From an uncultured Bacillus sp. (lineage in GTDB: Bacteria > Bacillota > Bacilli > Bacillales > Cytobacillaceae), in contig CALCRD010000072.1 in NCBI GenBank assembly GCA_937894355.1, forward strand, positions 1 to 26,991: DNA of 26,991 nucleotides. The letters run 5' to 3'. The number at the start of each line of letters is the position of its first letter. Position 1 is the stretch's first letter. Below, in pieces: positions 6,146-14,558 of the stretch. The position numbers and the translations under genes were made by a program. The notes under the pieces are model-generated. The model was not told where the DNA came from. It did not search any database and worked only from the letters and a program-made list of their open reading frames with translations.

Positions 6146-7474
6146 TTGAGTAAAATATATGTATTAGACACAAATGTATTGTTGCAAGATCCATATTCCA
6201 TTTTTTCCTTTGATGACAATGAGGTTGTTATTCCTGCAGTAGTTTTGGAAGAGGTTGACTCTAAAAAGAGGTATATGGATGAAGTTGGAAGGAATGCAAG
6301 GCATGTATCGCGTCTCATCGATTCTTTAAGAGAAACGGGCAAACTCCATGAGAAAATTCCGCTTGAGACAGGTGGGATATTAAGGATTGAATTAAATCAT
6401 CGTTCTTTTCACCAATTGCAAGAAATTTTTGTAGAAAAAACCAATGATAATCGAATACTTGCAGTTGCAAAAAACTTGTTCCTAGAAGAACAAACCAAAG
6501 AACATGGCCGTCAGGTAATTCTTGTAAGTAAAGATGCACTTGTAAGAGTGAAAGCAGACGCAATTGGATTGATTGCCGAGGACTTTCTAAGTGATCGAGT
6601 GGTTGATTTTGATCAGTTATATACCGGCTTTACCGAAAAATACATTGATTTAAAATTGCTTAATCAATTTTATGAAAAAAATGAGTTGTTATTAACTGAT
6701 TTTTTGAAGCATCCAGTTTACCCACATCAATTTCTAATTTTGAAGGATGTAGGGGGTAGTTCTTCATCTGCCATTGGGATGGTGGATTCCCAAGCTAAAA
6801 AGGTAAAAAAATTGGTATTTAATCATGAGCATATCTGGGGAATACGTCCCCGTAATGTGCAACAAACGATGGCGATTGAATTATTATTAAGGAAAGACAT
6901 TCCATTAGTAACCTTGATTGGCAAAGCAGGGACTGGGAAAACATTGTTAGCACTTGCATCTGGCTTAATGCAAACAGAGGATTTTGGGGCGTTTAAGAAA
7001 CTGTTAGTTGCCAGACCAATTGTCCCGGTTGGAAAGGACTTAGGATTTCTCCCAGGTGAAAAACAGGAGAAACTTAGACCGTGGATGCAACCAATTTATG
7101 ATAATTTAGAGTATTTGTTTAACGCGAAAAAGCCAGGGGAATTAGATGCAATTCTGGCCGGAATGGGCTCAATTGAGGTCGAGGCATTAACTTATATACG
7201 TGGTAGGAGTATCCCTGATCAATTTATTATTATTGATGAAGCGCAAAATTTAACTAAACACGAAGTAAAAACCATTTTAACAAGGGTTGGTGAGGGAAGT
7301 AAAATTGTGTTGATGGGAGATCCAGAACAAATCGACCACCCCTATTTAGATGCCTACAACAACGGTCTTACATACGTTGTCGAAAAATTTAAGGAACAAA
7401 AAGAATCAGGACATGTCAAACTAATAAAAGGAGAAAGGTCAAGCTTAGCTCAGTTAGCAGCCGACCTTCTGTAA
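6146..7474 (+). CDS. ylaK: PhoH-like ATPase with N-terminal PIN domain (YlaK)
   Basis: 442-aa PhoH2-type protein combining a PIN nuclease domain (about residues 1-135) with a PhoH P-loop ATPase (about 235-442). The PIN domain opens with YVLDTNVLLQDP and has the later acidic residues (NDNRILAVA, VLVSKDA). The ATPase shows Walker A G259KAGTGKT266 and Walker B FIIIDEAQN; a conserved LMGDPEQID follows. The family is linked to RNA unwinding and cleavage; the B. subtilis role is unclear. The TTG start follows AGGAGG at 7 nt. Length matches B. subtilis YlaK. The upstream gap (5931-6145) holds an inverted repeat GTTCT/AGAAC near 6103-6116 but no clear promoter. It is convergent with ylaL. Confidence 0.95.
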   Translation: MSKIYVLDTNVLLQDPYSIFSFDDNEVVIPAVVLEEVDSKKRYMDEVGRNARHVSRLIDSLRETGKLHEKIPLETGGILRIELNHRSFHQLQEIFVEKTNDNRILAVAKNLFLEEQTKEHGRQVILVSKDALVRVKADAIGLIAEDFLSDRVVDFDQLYTGFTEKYIDLKLLNQFYEKNELLLTDFLKHPVYPHQFLILKDVGGSSSSAIGMVDSQAKKVKKLVFNHEHIWGIRPRNVQQTMAIELLLRKDIPLVTLIGKAGTGKTLLALASGLMQTEDFGAFKKLLVARPIVPVGKDLGFLPGEKQEKLRPWMQPIYDNLEYLFNAKKPGELDAILAGMGSIEVEALTYIRGRSIPDQFIIIDEAQNLTKHEVKTILTRVGEGSKIVLMGDPEQIDHPYLDAYNNGLTYVVEKFKEQKESGHVKLIKGERSSLAQLAADLL

Positions 7475-7509
7475 AACAGTGTTCATTTATGATGAGCATG
7501 TTTAATTAT

Positions 7510-7546
7510 TAGGGCTGATGATTAGGTACATAACGGATCAGCCCTA
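7510..7546. terminator. Hairpin between convergent ylaK and ylaL
   Basis: A perfect 10-bp stem TAGGGCTGAT/ATCAGCCCTA encloses a 17-nt loop. There is no long T run on either side, so it would be a weak terminator. Its place between convergent genes makes that the likely role. Confidence 0.55.
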
Positions 7547-7558
7547 GTAGGTAATAGG

Positions 7559-8074
7559 CTATTCTATCCGAAAGCCACGAACATTTTTTAATGGACTTTG
7601 TTGATTAGAGCCGTCACCATAATAAATATGAACAGGTCCATCTTCTCTTAAAGATTTCCCATCTTTATAAAAACCCAGAATCAGGTCATAGGCATCATCT
7701 AGTGGAATTTCCACCTCTTCTTGATTATCCATTTCTATGATAAACAATTTAGCCGTTTTTAATGGTTCAGAATTCTTTAGAAACGGTTTTAAAGCAATAG
7801 CAAATGTTCCAGTAGATAACTTTTCTTTTTCAGTTTGGCTGTTTGTCGCAACCGGTTTTGGGACGCTGGCACCCTCAGTAATATCTCTTTCCCATTGACT
7901 GGTTATTGATTTCATATAATCAGTTAATTCATCCGTTTTCTCACCTTTTTCTAAATCAAAATAGGTAGCTAAATCGAATTTTCGGTCATCAAAAATCCAA
8001 AATCCTGGATCTAAGGTTATAGAATATTTAACATTGCCTTTAATTTGAACAATGTTTTCATTATGATTTCCCAC
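7559..8074 (-). CDS. ylaL: YlaL-like protein of unknown function
   Basis: 171 aa from a GTG start at 8074, preceded by AGGGGG at 7 nt. The frame is open to an ATG at 8134, but that ATG is part of the -35 box of a good promoter whose -10 (TATAAT) also falls inside the extension, so the shorter form is preferred. The product is soluble and begins (fM)GNHNENIVQIKG, followed by VKYSITLDPGFWIFDDRKFDL, a variable linker (about 80-100) and a C-terminal domain ending KNVRGFRIE. It is not a membrane or secreted protein. It resembles B. subtilis YlaL by position and N-terminal pattern; a peptidyl-prolyl isomerase label sometimes attached to relatives is not supported here. Confidence 0.82.
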   Translation of the reverse strand: MGNHNENIVQIKGNVKYSITLDPGFWIFDDRKFDLATYFDLEKGEKTDELTDYMKSITSQWERDITEGASVPKPVATNSQTEKEKLSTGTFAIALKPFLKNSEPLKTAKLFIIEMDNQEEVEIPLDDAYDLILGFYKDGKSLREDGPVHIYYGDGSNQQSPLKNVRGFRIE

Positions 8075-8105
8075 AATATTTCCCCCTAAGTAATTAATTA
8101 CCATA

Positions 8106-8134
8106 ATTATAGCGGGTTCTTCGTAAAATGTCAT
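8106..8134 (-). promoter_or_regulatory. Sigma-A promoter for ylaL
   Basis: On the minus strand ATGACA (8134-8129), a spacer of exactly 17 bp and a perfect TATAAT (8111-8106). The predicted transcript start is near 8099, about 25 nt before the GTG start of ylaL. Confidence 0.65.
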
Positions 8135-8270
8135 TTCGGTGAAACTAATTGTCGATAACAGCCACTTGAAACCTATAGTAAAAGAGAGTTTTATTATTCT
8201 TGCAATTTTTTCTTATAAAAGGTAAAATTTAAATCAGTATAGGCAATTGCTCGGAAATGGGGGGTCAATG

Positions 8271-8552
8271 TTGGCGTCTGATATGATAATCAATCATCAA
8301 GAAAAAGCAAACGTCTTGTTAAAGGCTGACGCTGATAAGATATTGAAGCTGATTAAGGTGCAAATGGACAACCTGACAATGCCACAGTGTCCACTTTATG
8401 AAGAAGTGTTAGACACTCAGATGTTTGGCTTGTCTCGTGAAATAGATTTTGCAGTCCGTCTGGGCTTGATCAATGAAAAATCCGGTAAAGATATTTTAGA
8501 TCAGTTAGAAAAAGAACTTTCTTCATTGCATGAAGCATCGATAAAAAAATAG
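8271..8552 (+). CDS. ylaN: YlaN, iron-responsive Fur-interacting protein
   Basis: 93-aa soluble, helical protein highly conserved in Bacilli. The signature PQCPLYEEVLDTQMFGL and SREIDFAVRLGL is intact. YlaN has been reported to bind Fe(II) and to counteract Fur repression in B. subtilis and Staphylococcus aureus, and it becomes essential under iron limitation (established knowledge). Start: six G residues at 8259-8264 lie 6 nt before a TTG at 8271, giving MASDMIINHQEKA and the family's usual 93 aa. An ATG directly before it is only 3 nt from the G run, and an ATG at 8247 has no ribosome binding site. The gene is monocistronic, followed by a terminator. Confidence 0.93.
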   Translation: MASDMIINHQEKANVLLKADADKILKLIKVQMDNLTMPQCPLYEEVLDTQMFGLSREIDFAVRLGLINEKSGKDILDQLEKELSSLHEASIKK

Positions 8553-8559
8553 ACAATCA

Positions 8560-8597
8560 AAAGCTCAAACTATTCATTTATGTTTGGGTTTTTTTGT
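8560..8597 (+). terminator. Terminator of ylaN
   Basis: The stem AGCTCAAAC/GTTTGGGTT (with two G-T pairs) encloses an 11-nt AT-rich loop and is followed by a T run. Confidence 0.7.
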
Positions 8598-8715
8598 TCC
8601 AAAGGACAATTTAATTTGCAGATTTTTCGAAAAAATGACACAATTAATAATAAGCATTGCACTCATTTATAAATGAATGATGTATATGAATAAAAAAATT
8701 TCTAAAAAATAATTC

Positions 8716-8724
8716 TGATATAAT
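8716..8724 (+). promoter_or_regulatory. Extended -10 promoter for ftsW
   Basis: TGATATAAT is a perfect -10 with a TGn extension, 80 bp before ftsW. No good -35 is present. A 14-bp palindrome TCATTTATAAATGA lies about 50 bp upstream (near 8664-8677) and could be an operator, though it may be chance in AT-rich DNA. Confidence 0.5.
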
Positions 8725-8803
8725 AATTTTGCTATCTTTTTTAAGGAATATTTATTAGAATAATAGAATAACTATACCAATTTGGAAGCTGAGGAATAGT
8801 TGC

Positions 8804-10024
8804 ATGTTTAAAAAGATTTTAAAATCGTATGATTATACCTTTATTTTAGTATTGGTTTTGTTATCAATTTTTGGACTAGTAATGGTATATAGCTCTAGTA
8901 TGGTTACGGCAGTTCAAAAATATGGTTGGGAAAGTGATTTTTTCTATCAAAAACAAAAACTCCATCTAATGTTGGCGGCAGTGATTTTTCTTTTTATGGC
9001 CTTATTTCCTTATAAAATATTGCTGAATAAAAAGTTCTTAGGCGTCATTGTATTTGGTTCACTGTTTGGGTTATCTGCATTGTTTATTTTTGGAAAAACT
9101 GTAGGTAATGCCATTAGTTGGTTTGAAATAGGGAGTAGAAGTATCCAACCTTCAGAATTTGTTAAAATTGGTGTGATTATATATTTATCGGCCATTTATG
9201 CAAAAAAACAATCATATATTAATGAATTTAATAAGGGGGTTATTCCACCCATTATTTATTTGGTTCTTGTCTGCCTATTAGTAGCTATACAACCTGACTT
9301 TGGAACAGCATCAATTATTTTTGCAATCGCTGGAACGATTATTATTTCTTCGGGTATGAATTTTAGGAATATAATGAAGCTAATTATAATGGGGCTTGTC
9401 ATCATACTCCCTATACTGCTGATTATGAAGGATAACATATTCTCAGAAGAAAGACTTAGCCGTATTACAGTTTTAAGCGATCCTTTTTCGGATGCTGTTG
9501 CTCAAGATGCAGGATACCATCTGGTAAATTCTTATATTGCGATTGGTTCAGGAGGAATAAACGGGTTAGGTTTAGGGCAAAGTGTTCAAAAACTAGGATA
9601 TTTACCTGAAGCGCATACTGACTTTATCATGGCCATTATTGCTGAAGAGTTAGGAATCTGGGGTGTTTTATTTGTTCTTTTGTCATTGGGTTTTATCGTA
9701 CTAAGAGGAATCTATACAGCGGTAAGATGTAGGGATCCATTCGGTAGTTTATTAGCGATAGGAATTTCGAGTATGATTGGAATCCAATCCTTTGTTAACT
9801 TGGCTGGAGTATCAGGTTTAATTCCATTAACAGGTGTACCAATTCCCTTTGTAAGTTATGGGGGATCATCCCTGCTTCAACTTTCATTTGCAATGGGCAT
9901 ATTAGTAAATGTATCAATGTTCGTCAGATATGAGCAAAAGTATAAACATAAGCAAGTTGACAAGAAAACTGTTCCTCAAAAGAAAGTAAATGCTTCCAAA
10001 TATCGTTTTCCTACAAAAGCGTAA
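8804..10024 (+). CDS. ftsW: Cell-division peptidoglycan glycosyltransferase FtsW
   Basis: 406-aa SEDS-family polytopic membrane protein that polymerises lipid II at the division septum together with a class B PBP. About ten transmembrane segments start at residue 13. Conserved SEDS features are present: RSIQPSEFVKIG near 105-116, a large extracellular loop with AHTDFIMAIIAEELG, and the signature PLTGVPIPFVSYGGSS near the C-terminus. The cytoplasmic tail is basic. Adjacency to ylaN and pycA matches B. subtilis ftsW rather than rodA or spoVE. The start follows GAGGAATAG with acceptable spacing. The stop codon lies inside a long hairpin. Confidence 0.95.
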   Translation: MFKKILKSYDYTFILVLVLLSIFGLVMVYSSSMVTAVQKYGWESDFFYQKQKLHLMLAAVIFLFMALFPYKILLNKKFLGVIVFGSLFGLSALFIFGKTVGNAISWFEIGSRSIQPSEFVKIGVIIYLSAIYAKKQSYINEFNKGVIPPIIYLVLVCLLVAIQPDFGTASIIFAIAGTIIISSGMNFRNIMKLIIMGLVIILPILLIMKDNIFSEERLSRITVLSDPFSDAVAQDAGYHLVNSYIAIGSGGINGLGLGQSVQKLGYLPEAHTDFIMAIIAEELGIWGVLFVLLSLGFIVLRGIYTAVRCRDPFGSLLAIGISSMIGIQSFVNLAGVSGLIPLTGVPIPFVSYGGSSLLQLSFAMGILVNVSMFVRYEQKYKHKQVDKKTVPQKKVNASKYRFPTKA

Positions 10025-10048
10025 AGGATTAATTCCTTGCGCTTTTGT
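10013..10048 (+). terminator. Hairpin overlapping the ftsW stop codon
   Basis: ACAAAAGCG (last codons of ftsW) pairs perfectly with CGCTTTTGT at 10040-10048. The stem continues inward with one mismatch to a TTAA loop, about 15 pairs in all. It is followed by an AT-rich stretch rather than a T run, so it may be a weak terminator, an RNA-processing site or an mRNA 3'-end stabiliser just ahead of pycA. Confidence 0.6.
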
Positions 10049-10075
10049 AAAATATATATCGGATGGAGTGTTAAA

Positions 10076-13000
10076 ATGAACAGGCAAATAACTAAAGTTT
10101 TAGTAGCAAATCGAGGCGAGATTGCAATAAGAGTTTTTCGGGCGTGTAATGAGCTGAATATTCGAACAGTTGCTATTTATTCAAAAGAAGATTCTGGAAC
10201 TTACCACCGATATAAAGCAGATGAAGCTTACTTAATTGGCGAAGGAAAAAAGCCAATTGAAGCTTATCTTGATATAGAAGGAATTATTGAAATTGCCAAG
10301 CATAGTGAAGTAGATGCCATACATCCTGGTTATGGTTTTTTATCAGAGAATATAAATTTAGCCCGTCGTTGTCAGGAAGAAGGCATCATTTTTATTGGAC
10401 CAGAATTAAGACATCTGGATATGTTTGGAGATAAAGTTAAAGCAAGAGCGCAAGCGGAACTTGCCGAAATTCCAATCATTCCAGGAACTGATGGTCCGGT
10501 AGACAATGTTGGTGATGTCAAGTCCTTTGGAGCGAAGCATGGATATCCAATTATCATTAAAGCTTCTTTAGGCGGTGGCGGCCGTGGAATGCGAATTGTC
10601 AACGAGGCTAACGAAGTTCAGGAAGCTTTCTCACGGGCCAAATCCGAGGCAAAAGCGGCCTTTGGGAATGATGAGGTGTATGTAGAAAAATTAATTCGTA
10701 ATCCAAAACATATTGAGGTCCAAATACTTGGTGATCATTATGGGAATATCGTTCATTTGTATGAGCGCGATTGCTCTGTTCAACGTCGTCACCAAAAAGT
10801 GGTGGAGGTCGCACCATGTGTTTCACTTTCCGATGACTTGAGAGAAAGAATATGTGCTGCAGCTGTGAAATTAATGAAAAATGTTGATTATGTCAATGCC
10901 GGCACAGTCGAATTTTTGCTATCTGGGAATGAGTTTTACTTTATAGAAGTAAATCCGCGGGTACAGGTCGAGCATACGATTACAGAAATGGTTACTGGTG
11001 TTGATATCGTACAATCACAAATTCTCATAGCTGCAGGTAATGAATTATTTGGAGATGCTGTAGGAATTCCGCCTCAAGAAAAAATTAAAATTCTTGGCTA
11101 TTCAATACAGTGTCGGGTTACAACTGAAGATCCACTAAATAACTTTATGCCAGATACAGGGAAAATTATGGCTTACCGTTCCGGTGGTGGATTTGGCGTA
11201 AGATTAGATGCTGGGAATGCTTTTGCAGGCTCAGTTATCACCCCTTATTATGATTCCTTACTAGTAAAATTAACAACAAGTGCACTTACATTTGATCATG
11301 CTTCATCAAAAATGGTGCGGGCTCTACGAGAATTTCGGATTCGGGGCATTAAGACAAATATTCCGTTTCTTGAAAATGTTGTTAAACATCCAAAGTTTCA
11401 AATTGGAGACTATGATACATCGTTTCTTGACACACACCCAGAACTATTTGACGTTACAGAAAGTAAAGACCGGGGAACAAAAATGCTTTCCTATATTGCA
11501 AATGTAACCGTTAATGGTTTTCCAGGAATTGAAAAGAAAAAACGACCTGTTTTTGAAAAGCCGAGGATTCCAAAGTTAGATTTTAAATTTGATTACCAAA
11601 ATGGGACAAAACAAATTCTTGATCAACAAGGTCCGGAGGGTGTGGTCAATTGGATTAAGGGCCAAAATCAGGTTTTACTTACTGATACAACTTTTAGAGA
11701 TGCCCATCAATCTTTGTTGGCAACCCGCCTAAGAACGAAAGATATTAAAGAGATTGCCGAACCAACTGCTAAATTGTTACCAGAGATGTTTTCTTTTGAA
11801 ATGTGGGGTGGAGCAACCTTTGATGTAGCTTATCGCTTTTTGAATGAAGACCCTTGGTTAAGATTACGGGAATTGCGAAAAGAAATTCCTAACGTGTTAT
11901 TCCAAATGCTTCTTCGTGCATCCAATGCAGTGGGGTATAAGAACTATCCTGACAATGTAATCCGTGAATTTGTAGAAAAGTCTGCTCATGCCGGAATTGA
12001 TGTATTTAGAATTTTCGACAGTTTAAACTGGGTAAAGGGAATGGAGGTTGCCATTGATGCCGTTCGCCAAAATGGCAAAATTGCTGAAGCTGCCATTTGT
12101 TATACAGGTGATATCGATAATCCTCTGAGAACCAAATATAATCTGCAATACTATAAAGACCTAGCAGTGGAACTTGAGCAGCAGGGTGCCCATATTCTTG
12201 GTATTAAGGATATGGCAGGCTTATTAAAGCCACAAGCAGCCTACCGATTAATTTCGGAGCTTAAAGAAACTGTAAATATTCCAATCCACCTCCACACGCA
12301 TGACACAAGTGGAAATGGTATTTTTACTTATGCAAGAGCCATCGAAGCAGGAGTAGATATTGTTGATGTTGCCTTAGGAACAATGGCCGGTTTAACCTCC
12401 CAACCAAGTGCAAACTCACTTTATTACGCTCTTGAAGGTACGAAACGCACTCCAAAGGTAAATATTGAAGCACTTGAACAGCTTTCACATTATTGGGAAG
12501 ACGTCCGAAAATATTATCAAGACTTTGAAAGTGGTATGTTAGCGCCTCATACAGAAGTTTACCAACACGAAATGCCGGGTGGCCAATATAGCAATCTGCA
12601 ACAACAAGCAAAAGCAGTTGGTCTTGGTGAAAAATGGGATGATGTTAAGAAAATGTATGCTCATGTTAACCAAATGTTTGGTGATGTCGTGAAAGTAACC
12701 CCATCTTCTAAAATAGTCGGTGATATGGCTTTATTCATGGTCCAAAATGACTTAACCGAAGAGGACGTGTTAACAAGAGGTGCTTCGCTTGATTTTCCGG
12801 ATTCTGTAGTAGAATTCTTTGAGGGTTACTTGGGACAACCTTGCGGTGGTTTTCCAGAGGAACTTCAACGAGTGATTCTTAAAGACAAGAAGCCGATTAC
12901 CGTTCGACCAGGAGAGCTTCTCGAGCCTGTTGATTTCAATAAACTACAAGAGCAGCTGTCATTAGAATTAGGTAGAAAAGCGACTGATTTTGATGTAATC

Positions 13001-13516
13001 GCTTATGCTCTTTATCCAAAAGTTTTGGTGGACTATACTAAAAAATTAGATATGTTTGGAGATATCTCTGTTCTTGATACGCCATCTTTCTTTTATGGAA
13101 TGCGTCTTGGGGAAGAGGTTGAAGTTGTAATCGAGAAAGGGAAAACACTAATTGTTAAGCTGGTTGCAGTGGGAGAAGCCCAAGCAGATGGAACCAGGAT
13201 AGTTTATTTTGAGTTGAATGGACAACCACGTGAAATTATTGTAAAAGATGAAAGCATTAAAGCTACTGTTACTGCAAAAATCAAAGCAGAGGTAGGCAAT
13301 GAAAATCATTTGGCAGCATCGATGCCAGGTACTGTTGTAAAGGTTCTTGTGGAAAAGGGTGAAAAGGTTAGTCGCGGGGATCACCTAATCATCACCGAAG
13401 CCATGAAAATGGAAACTACTGTCCAAGCCCCTTTCTCAGGAATTATTAAAGATATTTTTGTTAAAAATGGGGAAGCGATTCAAACAGGAGATTTATTAAT
13501 CGAATTGGTCAGATAA
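10076..13516 (+). CDS. pycA: Pyruvate carboxylase
   Basis: 1146-aa biotin enzyme that makes oxaloacetate from pyruvate, HCO3- and ATP, replenishing the TCA cycle. Domain order is complete: biotin carboxylase (about 1-455; VLVANRGEIAIR, ATP-grasp loop GGGGRGMR, EVNPRVQVEHT), carboxyltransferase (about 530-800; D537TTFRDAHQS, metal-ligand region HLHTHDTSGNG), PYC allosteric/linker region, and biotinyl domain with EAMKMET, biotinylated lysine K1111. The start at 10076 has GGATGGAGTG upstream and MNRQITKVLVANRG matches the family. The open frame to 10037 runs back into the ftsW hairpin and is rejected. Length is close to B. subtilis PycA (1148). Confidence 0.98.
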   Translation: MNRQITKVLVANRGEIAIRVFRACNELNIRTVAIYSKEDSGTYHRYKADEAYLIGEGKKPIEAYLDIEGIIEIAKHSEVDAIHPGYGFLSENINLARRCQEEGIIFIGPELRHLDMFGDKVKARAQAELAEIPIIPGTDGPVDNVGDVKSFGAKHGYPIIIKASLGGGGRGMRIVNEANEVQEAFSRAKSEAKAAFGNDEVYVEKLIRNPKHIEVQILGDHYGNIVHLYERDCSVQRRHQKVVEVAPCVSLSDDLRERICAAAVKLMKNVDYVNAGTVEFLLSGNEFYFIEVNPRVQVEHTITEMVTGVDIVQSQILIAAGNELFGDAVGIPPQEKIKILGYSIQCRVTTEDPLNNFMPDTGKIMAYRSGGGFGVRLDAGNAFAGSVITPYYDSLLVKLTTSALTFDHASSKMVRALREFRIRGIKTNIPFLENVVKHPKFQIGDYDTSFLDTHPELFDVTESKDRGTKMLSYIANVTVNGFPGIEKKKRPVFEKPRIPKLDFKFDYQNGTKQILDQQGPEGVVNWIKGQNQVLLTDTTFRDAHQSLLATRLRTKDIKEIAEPTAKLLPEMFSFEMWGGATFDVAYRFLNEDPWLRLRELRKEIPNVLFQMLLRASNAVGYKNYPDNVIREFVEKSAHAGIDVFRIFDSLNWVKGMEVAIDAVRQNGKIAEAAICYTGDIDNPLRTKYNLQYYKDLAVELEQQGAHILGIKDMAGLLKPQAAYRLISELKETVNIPIHLHTHDTSGNGIFTYARAIEAGVDIVDVALGTMAGLTSQPSANSLYYALEGTKRTPKVNIEALEQLSHYWEDVRKYYQDFESGMLAPHTEVYQHEMPGGQYSNLQQQAKAVGLGEKWDDVKKMYAHVNQMFGDVVKVTPSSKIVGDMALFMVQNDLTEEDVLTRGASLDFPDSVVEFFEGYLGQPCGGFPEELQRVILKDKKPITVRPGELLEPVDFNKLQEQLSLELGRKATDFDVIAYALYPKVLVDYTKKLDMFGDISVLDTPSFFYGMRLGEEVEVVIEKGKTLIVKLVAVGEAQADGTRIVYFELNGQPREIIVKDESIKATVTAKIKAEVGNENHLAASMPGTVVKVLVEKGEKVSRGDHLIITEAMKMETTVQAPFSGIIKDIFVKNGEAIQTGDLLIELVR

Positions 13517-13535
13517 TCAAGAAATGTTAAAATAG

Positions 13536-13591
13536 AAAAACAGGTCTGAACTAGGCAAATGAAAGCGCCTATGTTACAGACCTGTTTTTTT
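13536..13591. terminator. Bidirectional terminator between pycA and ctaA
   Basis: AAAAACAGGTCTG pairs with CAGACCTGTTTTT, and an inner stem (TAGGC/GCCTA) extends it. T runs occur on both strands. Its right edge overlaps the ctaA stop codon (13590-13592). Confidence 0.9.
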
Positions 13592-14558
13592 ACATTTTCA
13601 CACTAGGAAATGCAATGGTATCTTGGGAATTGCCATGTTTATTTTTTAGTTCTAAAGTATTCCGTTTACTCCGTGAAGTTAATAGAAGAAAGTAACTTAA
13701 TACTCCAAACAGGCAGGATATAAACAACGCATGTGCCAGGGCGATATATAAATTCAACCCGGAAATAATAATTAATCCTCCAGCAATAACTTGCAAGGTA
13801 ACCAGAATAAATGCAATAATCCAACCCCAGTAAATTACTTTTTGGTGTTTGTATTGTTTTATTACCATAATGGTTATATAACTAATCCATAAAAAAATAA
13901 TACCTGCAAGGAAACGATGGCCCATTTGGACCCATTCAAAAATACTAGTCGGCAGTGAAATTGAGGAATTATTACAAAATGGCCAGTCAGGACAAACAAG
14001 GCTTACTTTTAAATGACGAACAAGGGCCCCGGTATAAACCACGATATAAGTATAGATAGATAGACCAATGATATGTTTTTGTAGTTGTTTTTCTATCACA
14101 AGCTTTTCTGCATGGAACTTTTTATCTACCTCAAAAATTAGCAAGGTTAATAATAATACTGCGGCAAAAGAAATAAGGGAGATCCCAAAATGAAGCGCTA
14201 GGACAAAACTAGATTGTCCCCATTTAACAGCAGCTGCCCCAATTAATCCTTGTAGAACTAGGAAAAAGAATGACAGAAATGATAAAAATTTCGTTTCGCG
14301 AATATGTCCTATCTTACGCCAAGTCCAAATGGATAAAACGAGAACCATAATTCCAACAGATCCAGATACAAGCCGATGAGCAAGTTCAATAATTAATTCA
14401 AGTGTTATGTCACTTGGAATAAATTGTCCATTACATAGTGGCCATGATCTTCCACAACCTAAACCGGATCCTGTTTTTGTAACAAGTGCCCCACCTAACA
14501 ATACAATTAGCATTCCAAGAGTGGTAAGTACCGATAGCACCTTTAATGACTTTTGCAC
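13590..14558 (-). CDS. ctaA: Haem A synthase CtaA
   Basis: 322-aa, eight-helix membrane enzyme that oxidises the C8 methyl of haem O to a formyl group, giving haem A for caa3/aa3 oxidases. The type with cysteine pairs is seen: C35 and C42 in GLGCGRSWPLC, and a second pair in LVCPDWPFCNN. Haem-ligand histidines appear in ELAHRLVSG (H61), ALHFG, GHRFLAG and ALAHALF. The C-terminal tail of about 25 residues is hydrophilic and a little longer than in B. subtilis (306 aa). The GTG start follows AGAAGGTGAT. It is transcribed divergently from ctaB across a 534-bp regulatory gap, as in B. subtilis. Confidence 0.95.
   Translation of the reverse strand: MQKSLKVLSVLTTLGMLIVLLGGALVTKTGSGLGCGRSWPLCNGQFIPSDITLELIIELAHRLVSGSVGIMVLVLSIWTWRKIGHIRETKFLSFLSFFFLVLQGLIGAAAVKWGQSSFVLALHFGISLISFAAVLLLTLLIFEVDKKFHAEKLVIEKQLQKHIIGLSIYTYIVVYTGALVRHLKVSLVCPDWPFCNNSSISLPTSIFEWVQMGHRFLAGIIFLWISYITIMVIKQYKHQKVIYWGWIIAFILVTLQVIAGGLIIISGLNLYIALAHALFISCLFGVLSYFLLLTSRSKRNTLELKNKHGNSQDTIAFPSVKM

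Noticed and set aside
6076..6342. Antisense ORF over the ylaK start
   Set aside because: It overlaps the conserved PIN-domain N-terminus of ylaK on the other strand and has no features of its own.
11280..11507. Overlapping ORF inside pycA, plus antisense ORFs at 10372-10826, 12324-12611 and 13148-13384
   Set aside because: All are contained in the intact 1146-codon pycA; shadow frames.
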